This document shows, in pieces, positions 34,965-43,790 of a stretch of DNA of 64,000 nt. The notes beneath the pieces were generated by a model. The model ran no database searches and was not told where the DNA came from. It saw only the letters and a list, made by a program, of their open reading frames with translations. The stretch comes from JACKOB01 sp024234575 (lineage in GTDB: Bacteria > Pseudomonadota > Gammaproteobacteria > Pseudomonadales > Oleiphilaceae): the NCBI GenBank assembly GCA_051208035.1, contig JBPJFZ010000010.1, positions 124,001-188,000 of the forward strand. Reading direction: 5' to 3'. A program made the translations under genes and the position numbers. Within the stretch, counting starts at the first letter, position 1; every line of letters starts with the position of its first letter.

Positions 34965-35566
34965 GGCGCATTCCCCTGCTCAGGTACAACACCAGCCCCC
35001 AAATAAAAGGCCAGATAACCATCTTTTTCCTTTAACTCAAAAAGATCAAAACTACGTCCGACAAACTGCGGCTCATCCCGTAGTTTTTTTAGATAGACAG
35101 GGACACTGTCAGCACTGGCCGATAAGCCTTCCAGCCCAATGTCTCTGCCTCCCTGCCCGAAATACATGCGTGTTAACCATAACGAGTCGATAGTTTGCTG
35201 CCCTAACGCAACCAGTAATACCGAAAACCCAGCGTTTCCCCTGGCAACCGAATTACCCAGCAATTCCACCAATCGCTCTCGCTGCTCTAACTGCTTGCTT
35301 AACTTTTTATTGGTTGCCACCAATAATTCATCTCTGATAGTGCGTGCAACTTTCTCTCGCAACGCTTCCACTTCTTGCTCAATGGCGTTGGCTTGCAGGG
35401 CTTTTTTCTCTGCCAACTCCGCCACATTAACAACCGCTTGCCGTTTATAAAACGTCAGCCCGGTAATCACTAACAACAACAGAAGGCTAATTGCCAGCAT
35501 ATGCGTCAGCGACAACACCACTTTTTTGGGTCGAAGCGCTTCGGTGTAAAGGTTAACCTGCTGCAT
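34961..35566 (-). CDS. MSHA PilN-like protein (MshI2)
   Basis: 201-residue inner-membrane protein. QQVNLYTEALRPKK at the N-terminus is the PilN tail that binds PilM. The membrane helix is at 23-42 (MLAISLLLLLVITGLTFYK). A coiled coil (about 50-95) and a beta-rich periplasmic domain (LWLTRMYFGQGGRDIGLEGLSASAD) follow. In Vibrio this gene is often called mshI2. Together with MshI (PilM-like), MshJ (PilO-like) and MshK (PilP-like) it would form the alignment complex. Confidence 0.88.
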   Translation of the reverse strand: MQQVNLYTEALRPKKVVLSLTHMLAISLLLLLVITGLTFYKRQAVVNVAELAEKKALQANAIEQEVEALREKVARTIRDELLVATNKKLSKQLEQRERLVELLGNSVARGNAGFSVLLVALGQQTIDSLWLTRMYFGQGGRDIGLEGLSASADSVPVYLKKLRDEPQFVGRSFDLFELKEKDGYLAFYLGAGVVPEQGNAP

Positions 35567-36495
35567 CAGCCTGCGACCTCTTCCCGGTATGCCCCACCAA
35601 CGGCAACCAGTGTCTGCACCAGCCGATTAAGGCTCTCAGAATCCTGCTCTTCCAAAACGGTATCCCAATTCGCATCATCGACAGATACCGCCAATAACGG
35701 GTCTACTAACTGCGCCAGAGGCAGTGTTATGTCCGGCCCCAGCAACACAATTCGTCGAGGCGGAACTTGCCCCATCTGGCTTTCAAAATAGTCGACCGAC
35801 CTTTGAATCTCCAATGACAACTGCTGTACCACCGAATCTTGTCGCGCGGGGTCTTGCAAAGCCTTTTGCTGGATATCGAACTTCCGCGAAAGGTACATCA
35901 CATCGCCCTTAACCAGCACCATCATGCCGAAGCCATCGCGCATGTATAAGAAGCCCAATGACTGCGACTCGACGGTAAACATCCTGGCCATATTTCTCAG
36001 CGCAAGCTCGGTCACATCAATAGACCCAAGCATTAACCCGCTTCCTTCAACAAGTTTAACTAATTCTTTGAGCAGCACCTTTCGCGAACACACAATATTT
36101 ACCTGCTTACCACGCCCCCGGGTTGCATCATCGGGGTAAGGAAAAATATCCGATATCGCATCCTCCGCAGGGTAATCGATCAGCTCTTTTAGCTTCCACA
36201 CTAGTGCATCTGCAACTTCGTCGTCTTGCACAGCTGGCCGCTCTACCTGGAAAATCTGATATTGATTGGCCGGCAGTACCAGGTTACAGGTCGCGCCTTC
36301 CGCTTTAGCACGAGACACCAGTTCGGCTAATGTTGCGGGGCGCTCGGCAGCGTTGCAGGGCAAAAACTCATGAAATGCCAAACGCCAGCCCTCTGGCTCT
36401 GGAGTTTTCACTACTTTCGCCAAGGCAATGCCATCGTTTCTGACCTCAACCCCTATGCGCGCGCTTTTACCGCCTCGCCTGAAAAATTTGATCAG
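35566..36495 (-). CDS. mshI: MSHA biogenesis protein MshI (PilM-like), probable CTG start
   Basis: Actin-like cytoplasmic partner of the pilus alignment complex. The conserved N-terminal strand reads KSARIGVEVRNDGIALAKV, which requires translation to start upstream of the first usual start codon in frame (TTG at 36423, inside that strand). The frame is open to a stop at 36523-36525 and contains no ATG or GTG in this stretch. A CTG at 36495 lies 8 bases after GGGGAG and gives (M)IKFFRRGGKSARIGVEVRND, 309 residues, matching how MshI proteins begin. The body shows VERPAVQDDEVADALVWKLKELIDYPAEDA and FDIQQKALQDPARQDSVVQQLSLEIQRSVDYFES. The stop overlaps the next gene by one base. Confidence 0.85.
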   Translation of the reverse strand: MIKFFRRGGKSARIGVEVRNDGIALAKVVKTPEPEGWRLAFHEFLPCNAAERPATLAELVSRAKAEGATCNLVLPANQYQIFQVERPAVQDDEVADALVWKLKELIDYPAEDAISDIFPYPDDATRGRGKQVNIVCSRKVLLKELVKLVEGSGLMLGSIDVTELALRNMARMFTVESQSLGFLYMRDGFGMMVLVKGDVMYLSRKFDIQQKALQDPARQDSVVQQLSLEIQRSVDYFESQMGQVPPRRIVLLGPDITLPLAQLVDPLLAVSVDDANWDTVLEEQDSESLNRLVQTLVAVGGAYREEVAG

Positions 36496-36521
36496 CGCAG
36501 ACTCTCCCCAAATTAGTTTCT

Positions 36522-36551
36522 TTTATATTTACTCTTAGGATAGTCCAGCAA
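36522..36551 (-). promoter_or_regulatory. Probable sigma-70 promoter of the MSHA locus
   Basis: On the minus strand TTGCTG (plus 36546-36551) and TATAAA (36522-36527) are 18 bases apart, about 30 bases before the mshI CTG. A GCAAC-N5-GTTGC inverted repeat (36548-36562) overlaps the -35 box and may be an operator. Confidence 0.55.
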
Positions 36552-36630
36552 CCTATTGTTGCAACTGTGATTTAGCCGGGCTTAGAAGAATTTTTTGCTA
36601 GCCTATAGAGGACAGACGGGATACCTACTA

Positions 36631-36666
36631 ACAAAAAAGCCCCTGAGTTCAGGGGCTTTTTTGTAT
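36631..36666. terminator. Terminator after ssb
   Basis: GCCCCTGA (36639-36646) and TCAGGGGC (36649-36656) with A6 before and T6 after: a strong, symmetric intrinsic terminator that separates the ssb transcript from the MSHA transcript. Confidence 0.92.
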
Positions 36667-36694
36667 TTTTAGTTATTCACAAGATTTATAAGGG

Positions 36695-37195
36695 CTAGAA
36701 CGGAATATCATCATCCATATCATCAAACGGCTCTGGCATTGGGGCAGGCTGACTGGGCTGATTGCCAGCATAGTCTGGGCGACGCCCTTCAGGGGCCTGA
36801 GATCTTGGTGCAGCCGATTGTTGACGTGGCGCAGAGTAATCGCCCTGATCGGCACCACCTCGTGAATCCAGCATTTGCAGCTCATTGCCAACGATCTCTG
36901 TGGTATACCGATCCTGGCCTGCCTGATCCTGCCATTTACGCGTCTGCAATCTGCCTTCAATGTAAACTTTCGACCCTTTTCTCAGGTACTCTTTAGCAAT
37001 TTCGGCCAATCTATTAAAGAGAACCACTCTGTGCCACTCTGTCTTTGGCACTATTTGTCCAGTCTGCTTATCTTTATAGCTCTCGTCGGTTGCCAGGCTC
37101 AAATTGGTGATTGCCGACCCCTGAGGCGAATAACGGGTATCCGGATCATTCCCCAAATTTCCGATAAGAATTACTTTATTAATACCTCTTGCCAT
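36695..37195 (-). CDS. ssb: Single-stranded DNA-binding protein SSB
   Basis: Homotetrameric protein that coats single-stranded DNA in replication, repair and recombination. 166 residues: OB-fold (1-110) with MARGINKVILIGNLGNDPDTRYSP, WHRVVLFNRLAEIAKEYLRKGSKVYIEGRL and YTTEIVGNELQML. A Gln/Pro/Ser-rich linker follows, then the acidic tip MDDDIPF that recruits partner proteins. Start ATG 37195. It lies 27 bases after the MFS gene, so they are probably co-transcribed. uvrA, the usual divergent neighbour of ssb, is one gene further away. Confidence 0.97.
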   Translation of the reverse strand: MARGINKVILIGNLGNDPDTRYSPQGSAITNLSLATDESYKDKQTGQIVPKTEWHRVVLFNRLAEIAKEYLRKGSKVYIEGRLQTRKWQDQAGQDRYTTEIVGNELQMLDSRGGADQGDYSAPRQQSAAPRSQAPEGRRPDYAGNQPSQPAPMPEPFDDMDDDIPF

Positions 37196-37222
37196 TACTC
37201 TCTCCTAAATATGTCGACACCA

Positions 37223-38587
37223 TCAGGCGTTTAGCGCAAACCGATACGATCGCAGAGCGTTTTCATCAAGACGTTTGCTGTCCACCTTCAGATAAGCAGC
37301 CTGCTCTTCGATCACAATTACAACATCTTCCACCCCATCAATGGAAGCCAATTCTCCTGAAATTAACTCTGCTTGCTGCGCATCTGGCCGCAAAGAAAGC
37401 TTCAACATAAAGCTCGTCGCATAACTGGGCGAGTCCATTGTTATCGCGTACGCCAGCCAGAAGAATACAAACACTGCCCCAGCAATAAAGACCGCCTGAA
37501 TACCCAAAGCGCCCAACATCCAACCGCCAATGGCACCACCACAAAAGGCCCCAAAAAACTGACAGGTGGAATAAACACCCATCGCGGTGCCCTTTGCGCC
37601 TGCGGGAGACAACTTACTTACCAGCGAAGGCAACGTGGCCTCAAGTAAATTAAACGCCATGAAAAACACAAACAATCCAAACCAGATCTGCCCCAGACTT
37701 TCACCGAAAAAAGTAAGCATCAGCAAACCGGCTATCAACAAAGCTATAGCGCCAACGAAAACCTGCTTCATCTTGCGCTTTTTCTCTCCGACAATAATAA
37801 AAGGCACCATAGAGAAAAAAGCGACTACCATGACACTAAGATATATCCACCAATGCTCACCCTTCTCAATTCCAGCACGTTCAATCATAGCCAAAGGTAA
37901 TGCCACAAATACAGCCGTCAGCACCATGTGCAAAACAAAGATCCCGAAATTGAGACGCCGTAACTGCGAATGCCCAATGGTCTGCTTAATATCTGCCAAT
38001 ACCGGAAGGGTGTCTCGATGCTTCTTACTTTTCACTGGCGTCGGAATAACCCAGATCACTAATGCTATCCCTGCCACCGCAAAAACAGCAGTGAGCGCAA
38101 AGATACCAGACAACCCCGAGTATGCTGCAACAACCGGCCCTAACACCAATGCCACTGAAAAAGACAAACCTATCGACATCCCGATAACGGCCATAGCCTT
38201 TGTTCGACTTTCTTCAAGGGTGAGATCACTTAACAACGCCATCAATACGCTGGCAATAGCTCCTGCGCCTTGCAAAAACCGCCCGACAATGACGCCATAA
38301 ATAGATGTCGATATGGCCGCCACCACACTACCTGCAGCGAAAATAATCAGCCCTATAATTAGCATGCGCTTTCTACCAACCCGATCTGACATCATTCCAA
38401 ACGGAATTTGCAGTAACGACTGACTTAACCCATAAGCACCAATCGCCAATCCCATCAACAGCTCAGTGGCCCCCTCCAACTCTTTTCCAAAAATCACGAA
38501 TACGGGCAGCACCATAAATAGCCCCAGCATGCGCATAGAATAAAGAGCAGCCAAAGATAGAACTGTCCGCTTTTCAAACCCTGTCAT
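37223..38587 (-). CDS. yajR: YajR-type MFS transporter with C-terminal ferredoxin-like domain
   Basis: Inner-membrane proton-driven drug/efflux-type MFS protein. From ATG 38587 it has 454 residues, the same as E. coli YajR as far as I recall. Twelve hydrophobic spans are visible. The conserved MFS motif between TM2 and TM3 reads GMMSDRVGRKRML, and motif C is recognisable in TM5. The soluble C-terminal tail (about 390-454, SLRPDAQQAELISGELASIDGVEDVVIVIEEQAAYLKVD) corresponds to the YAM domain that marks YajR. A 30-residue upstream extension to 38677 has no ribosome site. The substrate is unknown. Divergent from uvrA and upstream of ssb. Confidence 0.9.
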   Translation of the reverse strand: MTGFEKRTVLSLAALYSMRMLGLFMVLPVFVIFGKELEGATELLMGLAIGAYGLSQSLLQIPFGMMSDRVGRKRMLIIGLIIFAAGSVVAAISTSIYGVIVGRFLQGAGAIASVLMALLSDLTLEESRTKAMAVIGMSIGLSFSVALVLGPVVAAYSGLSGIFALTAVFAVAGIALVIWVIPTPVKSKKHRDTLPVLADIKQTIGHSQLRRLNFGIFVLHMVLTAVFVALPLAMIERAGIEKGEHWWIYLSVMVVAFFSMVPFIIVGEKKRKMKQVFVGAIALLIAGLLMLTFFGESLGQIWFGLFVFFMAFNLLEATLPSLVSKLSPAGAKGTAMGVYSTCQFFGAFCGGAIGGWMLGALGIQAVFIAGAVFVFFWLAYAITMDSPSYATSFMLKLSLRPDAQQAELISGELASIDGVEDVVIVIEEQAAYLKVDSKRLDENALRSYRFALNA

Positions 38588-38808
38588 CAAATCGCACCCA
38601 TATTTACCAAACTGTGGTAGCCTTACGCCATTAACCATCGCGCCTTTTTCCGATCCTACTCGAAATGCCCTATACATTTCTGCATAAGCTATTGGCGGAC
38701 GCGCATTTTAACAAATACAGATAGTTTTACGACGTCTTCATGACCTAATTACCCATTTAGACCGTAAAAGACATTTAGTTATTACTTTGTGGGAGAATCA
38801 AGCAGTTT
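38588..38808. other. Divergent spacer between the yajR-type gene and uvrA
   Basis: 221 bases with the start regions of both genes. I looked for a LexA box (CTG-N10-CAG) and did not see one; the nearest resemblance, around ACAAATACAGATAG, has only one arm. A ribosome site GGGAGA precedes uvrA by about 12 bases. Confidence 0.5.
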
Positions 38809-41631
38809 ATGGAAAACATTGTAGTCAGAGGCGCGCGCACCCATAACCTGAAAAATATCGATCTGGACATACCGAGAGATAAGCTTATTGTGATAACCGG
38901 CCTTTCAGGTTCGGGTAAATCATCATTAGCTTTTGACACCCTTTATGCGGAAGGTCAGCGACGCTATGTTGAATCGCTTTCAACCTATGCCCGCCAATTC
39001 TTGTCCATGATGGAAAAGCCTGATGTTGACCACATTGAAGGCCTATCTCCGGCAATATCAATCGAACAGAAATCTACTTCGCACAACCCACGCTCAACCG
39101 TAGGCACCATTACCGAGATTTACGACTATCTACGGCTATTATTTGCCAGAGCCGGTGACCCTCGCTGCCCCACTCACAATGTTTCACTAACCGCACAAAC
39201 AGTAAGCCAAATGGTTGACCATGTTATGGCAATGGGCGAAGGCGAAAAACTAATGCTTTTAGCACCCGTAGTTACCGAACGCAAAGGTGAACATTTACAC
39301 TTGCTTGATAGTTTGCGGGCGCAGGGCTTTATTCGTGCCAGAATTAACGGCATCGTTACAGACCTGGATGACAGCCCCTCCCTCGACAAAAATAAAAAGC
39401 ACACCATAGAAGTAATCATCGACCGGTTTAAGGTAAAGGACGATATTGCACAGAGGTTAGCCGAGTCATTCGAAACCTGCCTGGAACTCACCGAAGGCAT
39501 AGCCATTATAGCCGCCATGGAGGGCAATCAAGCAGAGCAAGTGTTCAGCTCTAAGTTTGCATGTGCTCACTGTGGCTACGCAATTAGCGAACTAGAGCCG
39601 CGCATGTTCTCTTTTAACAACCCCGCAGGTGCCTGCCAGACATGCGATGGACTAGGGGTAAAACAATTCTTCGACCCTTATAAAATCGTTCACAACCCAG
39701 AACTAACCTTAGGTGAAGGCGCCATTAAAGGCTGGGACAGGCGAACAGTCTATTATTATCAACTGCTATCTAGCCTTGCCGAACACTTCTCTGTCGATAT
39801 AAGCAAACCATTTAACTTACTGCCAGCAAGCTTCCAAGAAACGGTACTTTACGGCAGCAATGGGGAAGCAATTCCTTTTAACTATGTTAATACCAAGGGC
39901 GATATCATCAAACGAGAACACCCCTTTGAAGGTGTCATTCCGAATATTGACAGACGCTATAAAGAAACAGATTCTCAAAGCGTCCGAGAAGAACTCGCCA
40001 AACTGCTTACCAATAAACATTGTGACCAGTGTGGAGGATCGAGACTTAAAGAAGCATCCCGGAATGTGTTTATCAACACGACAAATTTACCGCTCGTTAC
40101 CAGAATGTCGATCTCTGAAGCCCACAATTACTTTAATACGTTAAAGCTTGATGGTCGAAGAGGCGAAATCGCGGATAAGATTCTGAAGGAAATTAGAGCC
40201 AGATTACTTTTCCTGATTAACGTTGGCCTGGACTATCTTACGCTAGAGCGAAGTGCGGATACATTGTCCGGTGGCGAAGCGCAACGAATCAGACTAGCAA
40301 GCCAAATCGGTGCTGGCCTGGTTGGAGTTATGTACATACTTGACGAGCCGTCAATTGGGCTCCACCAAAGAGACAACGACCGCCTGCTATCAACCCTCAC
40401 ACATCTTCGCGATCAAGGAAATACCGTAATTGTGGTCGAACATGACGAAGATGCGATTCGAATGGCGGATTACGTCATTGATATCGGACCAGGAGCAGGC
40501 GTTCATGGCGGTGAAATCGTCGCAAAGGGCACACCAACAGAAATAATCAACAATACTAACTCGATCACTGGCGATTATTTGGCAGGTAGAAAAAAAATTG
40601 AGGTGCCCAAGAAACGCACGCCTTTCTCACCAGATAAATACCTAAAACTTACGGGCGCGAAAGGCAACAATCTTAATAGTGTAGATTTAACAATTCCTGA
40701 AGGTTTGTTTACGTGCATAACCGGGGTGTCTGGCTCTGGTAAATCTACTCTCATCAATGCAACGCTCTATCCTATCGCGGCAACGAAACTAAATGGTGCA
40801 ACTACACTGACACCTCAAGACTATGCAAGCATAGAAGGCATAGAAAACTTCGACAAAGTCATAGATATCGACCAAAGCCCAATTGGCCGAACACCGCGCT
40901 CTAATCCGGCAACCTACACAGGTATATTTACTCCAATCCGAGACTTATTCGCAGGCACTCAGGAATCACGAGCAAGGGGTTATAAAACCGGGCGCTTTAG
41001 CTTCAACGTTAAGGGTGGACGCTGCGAAGCTTGCCAGGGTGACGGTGTTATTAAGGTAGAAATGCACTTTCTTCCAGACATCTACGTGCCCTGCGATGTT
41101 TGCAAAGGTAAAAGATACAACAGAGAAACACTGGACATCACCTATAAAGGTAAGAATATCCACGACATCCTGGAAATGACCGTTGAAGATGCTAGAGAAT
41201 ATTTCGATGCGATCCCGTTTATTGCAAGGAAACTGCAAACACTGATTGATGTAGGGCTTTCTTACCTGACACTTGGACAAAATGCGGTGACACTTTCCGG
41301 AGGAGAAGCGCAACGCGTTAAACTATCAAAAGAGCTTTCTAAAAGATCAACGGGAAAGACTCTGTACATACTAGATGAGCCGACAACTGGCTTACATTTC
41401 GCTGATATTCAGCAGCTTTTACTCGTCCTACATACTCTGAAAGATCAGGGAAATACGATCGTTGTGATAGAGCACAACCTTGACGTGATTAAAACCGCAG
41501 ACTGGATTATTGACCTTGGACCTGAAGGCGGAGATAAAGGTGGAAACATTGTTGCCACAGGTACTCCAGAAGAGGTTGCAAAAAATCCCGCATCCTACAC
41601 TGGCGCTTACTTAAAACCATTACTATCTTGA
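38809..41631 (+). CDS. uvrA: Excinuclease ABC subunit A (UvrA)
   Basis: DNA-damage recognition ATPase of nucleotide excision repair, cytoplasmic, acting as a dimer with UvrB. 940 residues. It starts MENIVVRGARTHNLKNIDLDIPRDKL, with first Walker A GLSGSGKSSLAFDT (about 31-44). The zinc site CAHCGYAISELEPRMFSFN leads to CQTCDG. The first ABC signature is LSGGEAQRIRLASQIG. In the second half come Walker A GVSGSGKSTL, zinc module CEACQGDGVIKVEMHFLPDIYVPCDVCKGKR, signature LSGGEAQRVKLSKELS and D-loop/Walker B LYILDEPTTGLHFADI. The second zinc module is the damage-sensing one. Monocistronic, with a terminator right after. Confidence 0.99.
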   Translation: MENIVVRGARTHNLKNIDLDIPRDKLIVITGLSGSGKSSLAFDTLYAEGQRRYVESLSTYARQFLSMMEKPDVDHIEGLSPAISIEQKSTSHNPRSTVGTITEIYDYLRLLFARAGDPRCPTHNVSLTAQTVSQMVDHVMAMGEGEKLMLLAPVVTERKGEHLHLLDSLRAQGFIRARINGIVTDLDDSPSLDKNKKHTIEVIIDRFKVKDDIAQRLAESFETCLELTEGIAIIAAMEGNQAEQVFSSKFACAHCGYAISELEPRMFSFNNPAGACQTCDGLGVKQFFDPYKIVHNPELTLGEGAIKGWDRRTVYYYQLLSSLAEHFSVDISKPFNLLPASFQETVLYGSNGEAIPFNYVNTKGDIIKREHPFEGVIPNIDRRYKETDSQSVREELAKLLTNKHCDQCGGSRLKEASRNVFINTTNLPLVTRMSISEAHNYFNTLKLDGRRGEIADKILKEIRARLLFLINVGLDYLTLERSADTLSGGEAQRIRLASQIGAGLVGVMYILDEPSIGLHQRDNDRLLSTLTHLRDQGNTVIVVEHDEDAIRMADYVIDIGPGAGVHGGEIVAKGTPTEIINNTNSITGDYLAGRKKIEVPKKRTPFSPDKYLKLTGAKGNNLNSVDLTIPEGLFTCITGVSGSGKSTLINATLYPIAATKLNGATTLTPQDYASIEGIENFDKVIDIDQSPIGRTPRSNPATYTGIFTPIRDLFAGTQESRARGYKTGRFSFNVKGGRCEACQGDGVIKVEMHFLPDIYVPCDVCKGKRYNRETLDITYKGKNIHDILEMTVEDAREYFDAIPFIARKLQTLIDVGLSYLTLGQNAVTLSGGEAQRVKLSKELSKRSTGKTLYILDEPTTGLHFADIQQLLLVLHTLKDQGNTIVVIEHNLDVIKTADWIIDLGPEGGDKGGNIVATGTPEEVAKNPASYTGAYLKPLLS

Positions 41632-41642
41632 TCTGGAAAAAC

Positions 41643-41671
41643 AAAAAGGCCGCTATACAGCGGCCTTTTTG
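41643..41671. terminator. Bidirectional terminator between uvrA and rplQ
   Basis: AAAAAGGCCGCT and AGCGGCCTTTTT arms with an ATAC loop. It serves uvrA on the plus strand and the alpha operon on the minus strand. Confidence 0.94.
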
Positions 41672-41687
41672 TTTACAGCAATAACGC

Positions 41688-42080
41688 TTATTCAGCATCA
41701 GCTTCTTCGATTTCACCTGATACAGGTCGATCTACTAACTCAACGTATGCCATAGGAGCATTATCACCAGCCCTATTACCACACTTAAGAATTCGCAAAT
41801 ATCCACCTGGTCGCTGCTCATAGCGTGGGCCTAGCTCTGAAAACAGTTTTGCAACTGCTCCATCATTACGCAAACGCGCAAACGCTAAACGCCTATTCGC
41901 TACGCTGTCTTGCTTTGCCAATGTAATCAAAGGCTCTGCCACACGACGCAACTCCTTTGCTTTCGGCAAAGTTGTTTTTATCAGTTCATGCTCAACCAAA
42001 GACGCAGTCATGTTGCTAAACATGGCCTTTCTATGTGAGCTGTTACGATTTAATTTTCGACCACTTTTACGATGACGCAT
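41688..42080 (-). CDS. rplQ: 50S ribosomal protein L17
   Basis: Large-subunit protein near the exit tunnel. 130 residues, starting MRHRKSGRKLNRNSSHRKAM, the L17 signature, with KTTLPKAKELRRVAEPLITLAK and MAYVELVDRP near the end. Last gene of the alpha operon (rpsM-rpsK-rpsD-rpoA-rplQ), followed by a strong terminator. Confidence 0.98.
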   Translation of the reverse strand: MRHRKSGRKLNRNSSHRKAMFSNMTASLVEHELIKTTLPKAKELRRVAEPLITLAKQDSVANRRLAFARLRNDGAVAKLFSELGPRYEQRPGGYLRILKCGNRAGDNAPMAYVELVDRPVSGEIEEADAE

Positions 42081-42115
42081 TTTTCCGATCCTTTAATTTC
42101 TCACCCGGTATGGGT

Positions 42116-43120
42116 TTAACCTAAAACTCGGCCATCACCTTTTAAACTAGCAGGTGGCCAGTTTTCAAGACGCATACCAAGTGACAACCCTCGCGAAGCA
42201 AGGACATCTTTAATTTCAGTCAGAGACTTTTTACCCAAGTTAGGAGTCTTCAACAACTCTACTTCGGTACGTTGAATCAAATCACCAATGTAGTAGATGT
42301 TCTCGGCTTTCAAACAATTAGCAGACCGGACTGTCAACTCTAAGTCATCAACAGGTCTCAGTAATATTGGATCAACCTCTTCCTCAACTTCAACTTGTTC
42401 TGGCTCTTTCTCGTTGTCAAAGTCTACAAACACAGCCAACTGTTGCTGTAAAATTGTCGCCGCTCTTTTAATTGCTTCTTCTGGATCAATAGTGCCGTTT
42501 GTTTCGATATCAATCACTAATTTATCCAAATCAGTTCTTTGCTCTACTCGAGCATTTTCAACTGAATATGAAACTCTACGTACAGGGCTGAACGACGAAT
42601 CGATCTGCAATTTTCCAATTGCCCTGGTTTCATCATCAGAAGAAGATCTTTGATCCGCTGGCTCATAGCCTCTTCCTCGACAAATACGCAATCTCATATT
42701 GATGCTGTTACTCGCACCACTAAGGTGACAAATAACATGATCAGGATTAACTATCTCAACATCATGGTCGATACTTATATCACTTGCCAAAACAGGGCCC
42801 GCTCCAGACTTCGTCAACGATAACGTTGCCTCATCTCGATTGTGCATTTTGATTGCCAAGCCTTTAAGATTCAGAAGAATTTCAATAACATCTTCCTGAA
42901 CACCTTCAATAGCGCTGTATTCATGCAAAACTCCGTCAATTTCAACTTCAGTCACTGCACTACCTGGCATTGACGAAAGTAAGATTCGACGGAGGGCACT
43001 ACCCAGAGTATGACCAAACCCTCGCTCAAGAGGCTCCAAGGTAACTTTAGCATTTGTTGTGCTAACTTCTTGTACTTCTATGTTTCGAGGATTTAAAAAT
43101 TCATTTACTGAACGCTGCAT
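42116..43120 (-). CDS. rpoA: RNA polymerase alpha subunit
   Basis: 334 residues. The N-terminal assembly domain has TLEPLERGFGHTLGSALRRILLSSMPG and VEYDVEPAR-type segments (SYSVENARVEQRTDLDKLVIDIETNG). An acidic linker follows (EKEPEQVEVEEEVDP). The C-terminal domain binds UP elements and activators (VDDLELTVRSANCLKAENI, LLKTPNLGKKSLTEIKDVLA). Start ATG 43120. Part of the alpha operon between rpsD and rplQ. Confidence 0.99.
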   Translation of the reverse strand: MQRSVNEFLNPRNIEVQEVSTTNAKVTLEPLERGFGHTLGSALRRILLSSMPGSAVTEVEIDGVLHEYSAIEGVQEDVIEILLNLKGLAIKMHNRDEATLSLTKSGAGPVLASDISIDHDVEIVNPDHVICHLSGASNSINMRLRICRGRGYEPADQRSSSDDETRAIGKLQIDSSFSPVRRVSYSVENARVEQRTDLDKLVIDIETNGTIDPEEAIKRAATILQQQLAVFVDFDNEKEPEQVEVEEEVDPILLRPVDDLELTVRSANCLKAENIYYIGDLIQRTEVELLKTPNLGKKSLTEIKDVLASRGLSLGMRLENWPPASLKGDGRVLG

Positions 43121-43154
43121 AGTCGCCCCTACGCTGTTGTTATCGGTATCAGCC

Positions 43155-43775
43155 TTACTTAGAGTAAAGCTCTACAATTAGGTTTTCGTTGATATCTGCA
43201 GACAACTCTGATCGTTCTGGAACAGCTTTAAATGTCCCTGAAACCTTACCTGAATCTACATCAATCCACTCAATTGACGCTCTATTAGCTGCTAAATCAA
43301 GCGCGCTTTTTATACGTAATTGATTCTTGGACTTCTCGCGCACAGATACAACATCACCAGGCTGAACCTGATAAGAAGGAATATTCACCAGCTTACCATT
43401 AATCAAAATAGCTTTATGTGATACCAACTGTCGTGACTCAGCTCGCGTAGAACCGAAGCCCATGCGATAAACCACGTTATCCAGACGACTTTCAAGAAGC
43501 TGCAACAAGTTCTCACCGGTCGCGCCCTTAATTCGTGCTGCGTCTTTGTAATAGTTGCGGAATTGCTTTTCAAGAACGCCGTAAATTCGACGTACTTTCT
43601 GCTTCTCTCTCAACTGTAAACCGTAATCAGACAACCGGCCACGGCGTGCACCGTGCTGACCTGGTGCTGTTTCTAAGTTGCACTTTGAATCAAGCGCTTT
43701 TGCGCCACTTTTCAAAAAAAGATCTGTCCCTTCTCGACGAGACAGTTTACATTTTGGACCAATATATCTAGCCAT
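43155..43775 (-). CDS. rpsD: 30S ribosomal protein S4
   Basis: 206-residue primary 16S-rRNA-binding protein. MARYIGPKCKLSRREGTDLFL start, the KCNLETAPGQHGARR basic stretch, and an S4 RNA-binding domain (RLDNVVYRMGFGSTRAESRQLVSHKAILING). In E. coli S4 represses the alpha operon through the leader before rpsM; whether that leader is conserved here cannot be judged by eye. Confidence 0.98.
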   Translation of the reverse strand: MARYIGPKCKLSRREGTDLFLKSGAKALDSKCNLETAPGQHGARRGRLSDYGLQLREKQKVRRIYGVLEKQFRNYYKDAARIKGATGENLLQLLESRLDNVVYRMGFGSTRAESRQLVSHKAILINGKLVNIPSYQVQPGDVVSVREKSKNQLRIKSALDLAANRASIEWIDVDSGKVSGTFKAVPERSELSADINENLIVELYSK

Positions 43776-43790
43776 TTACTGTCTCCTCGA

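Noticed and set aside
36421..36423. TTG as start codon of mshI
   Set aside because: It falls in the middle of the conserved first strand of the PilM-like fold and has no ribosome site; the CTG at 36495 fits better.
37587..38300. 237-codon plus-strand frame opposite the MFS gene
   Set aside because: Antisense shadow of hydrophobic helices; the minus strand carries a full MFS protein with all motifs.
38588..38808. LexA box for uvrA
   Set aside because: Only one arm of a possible match; no CTG-N10-CAG dyad seen.
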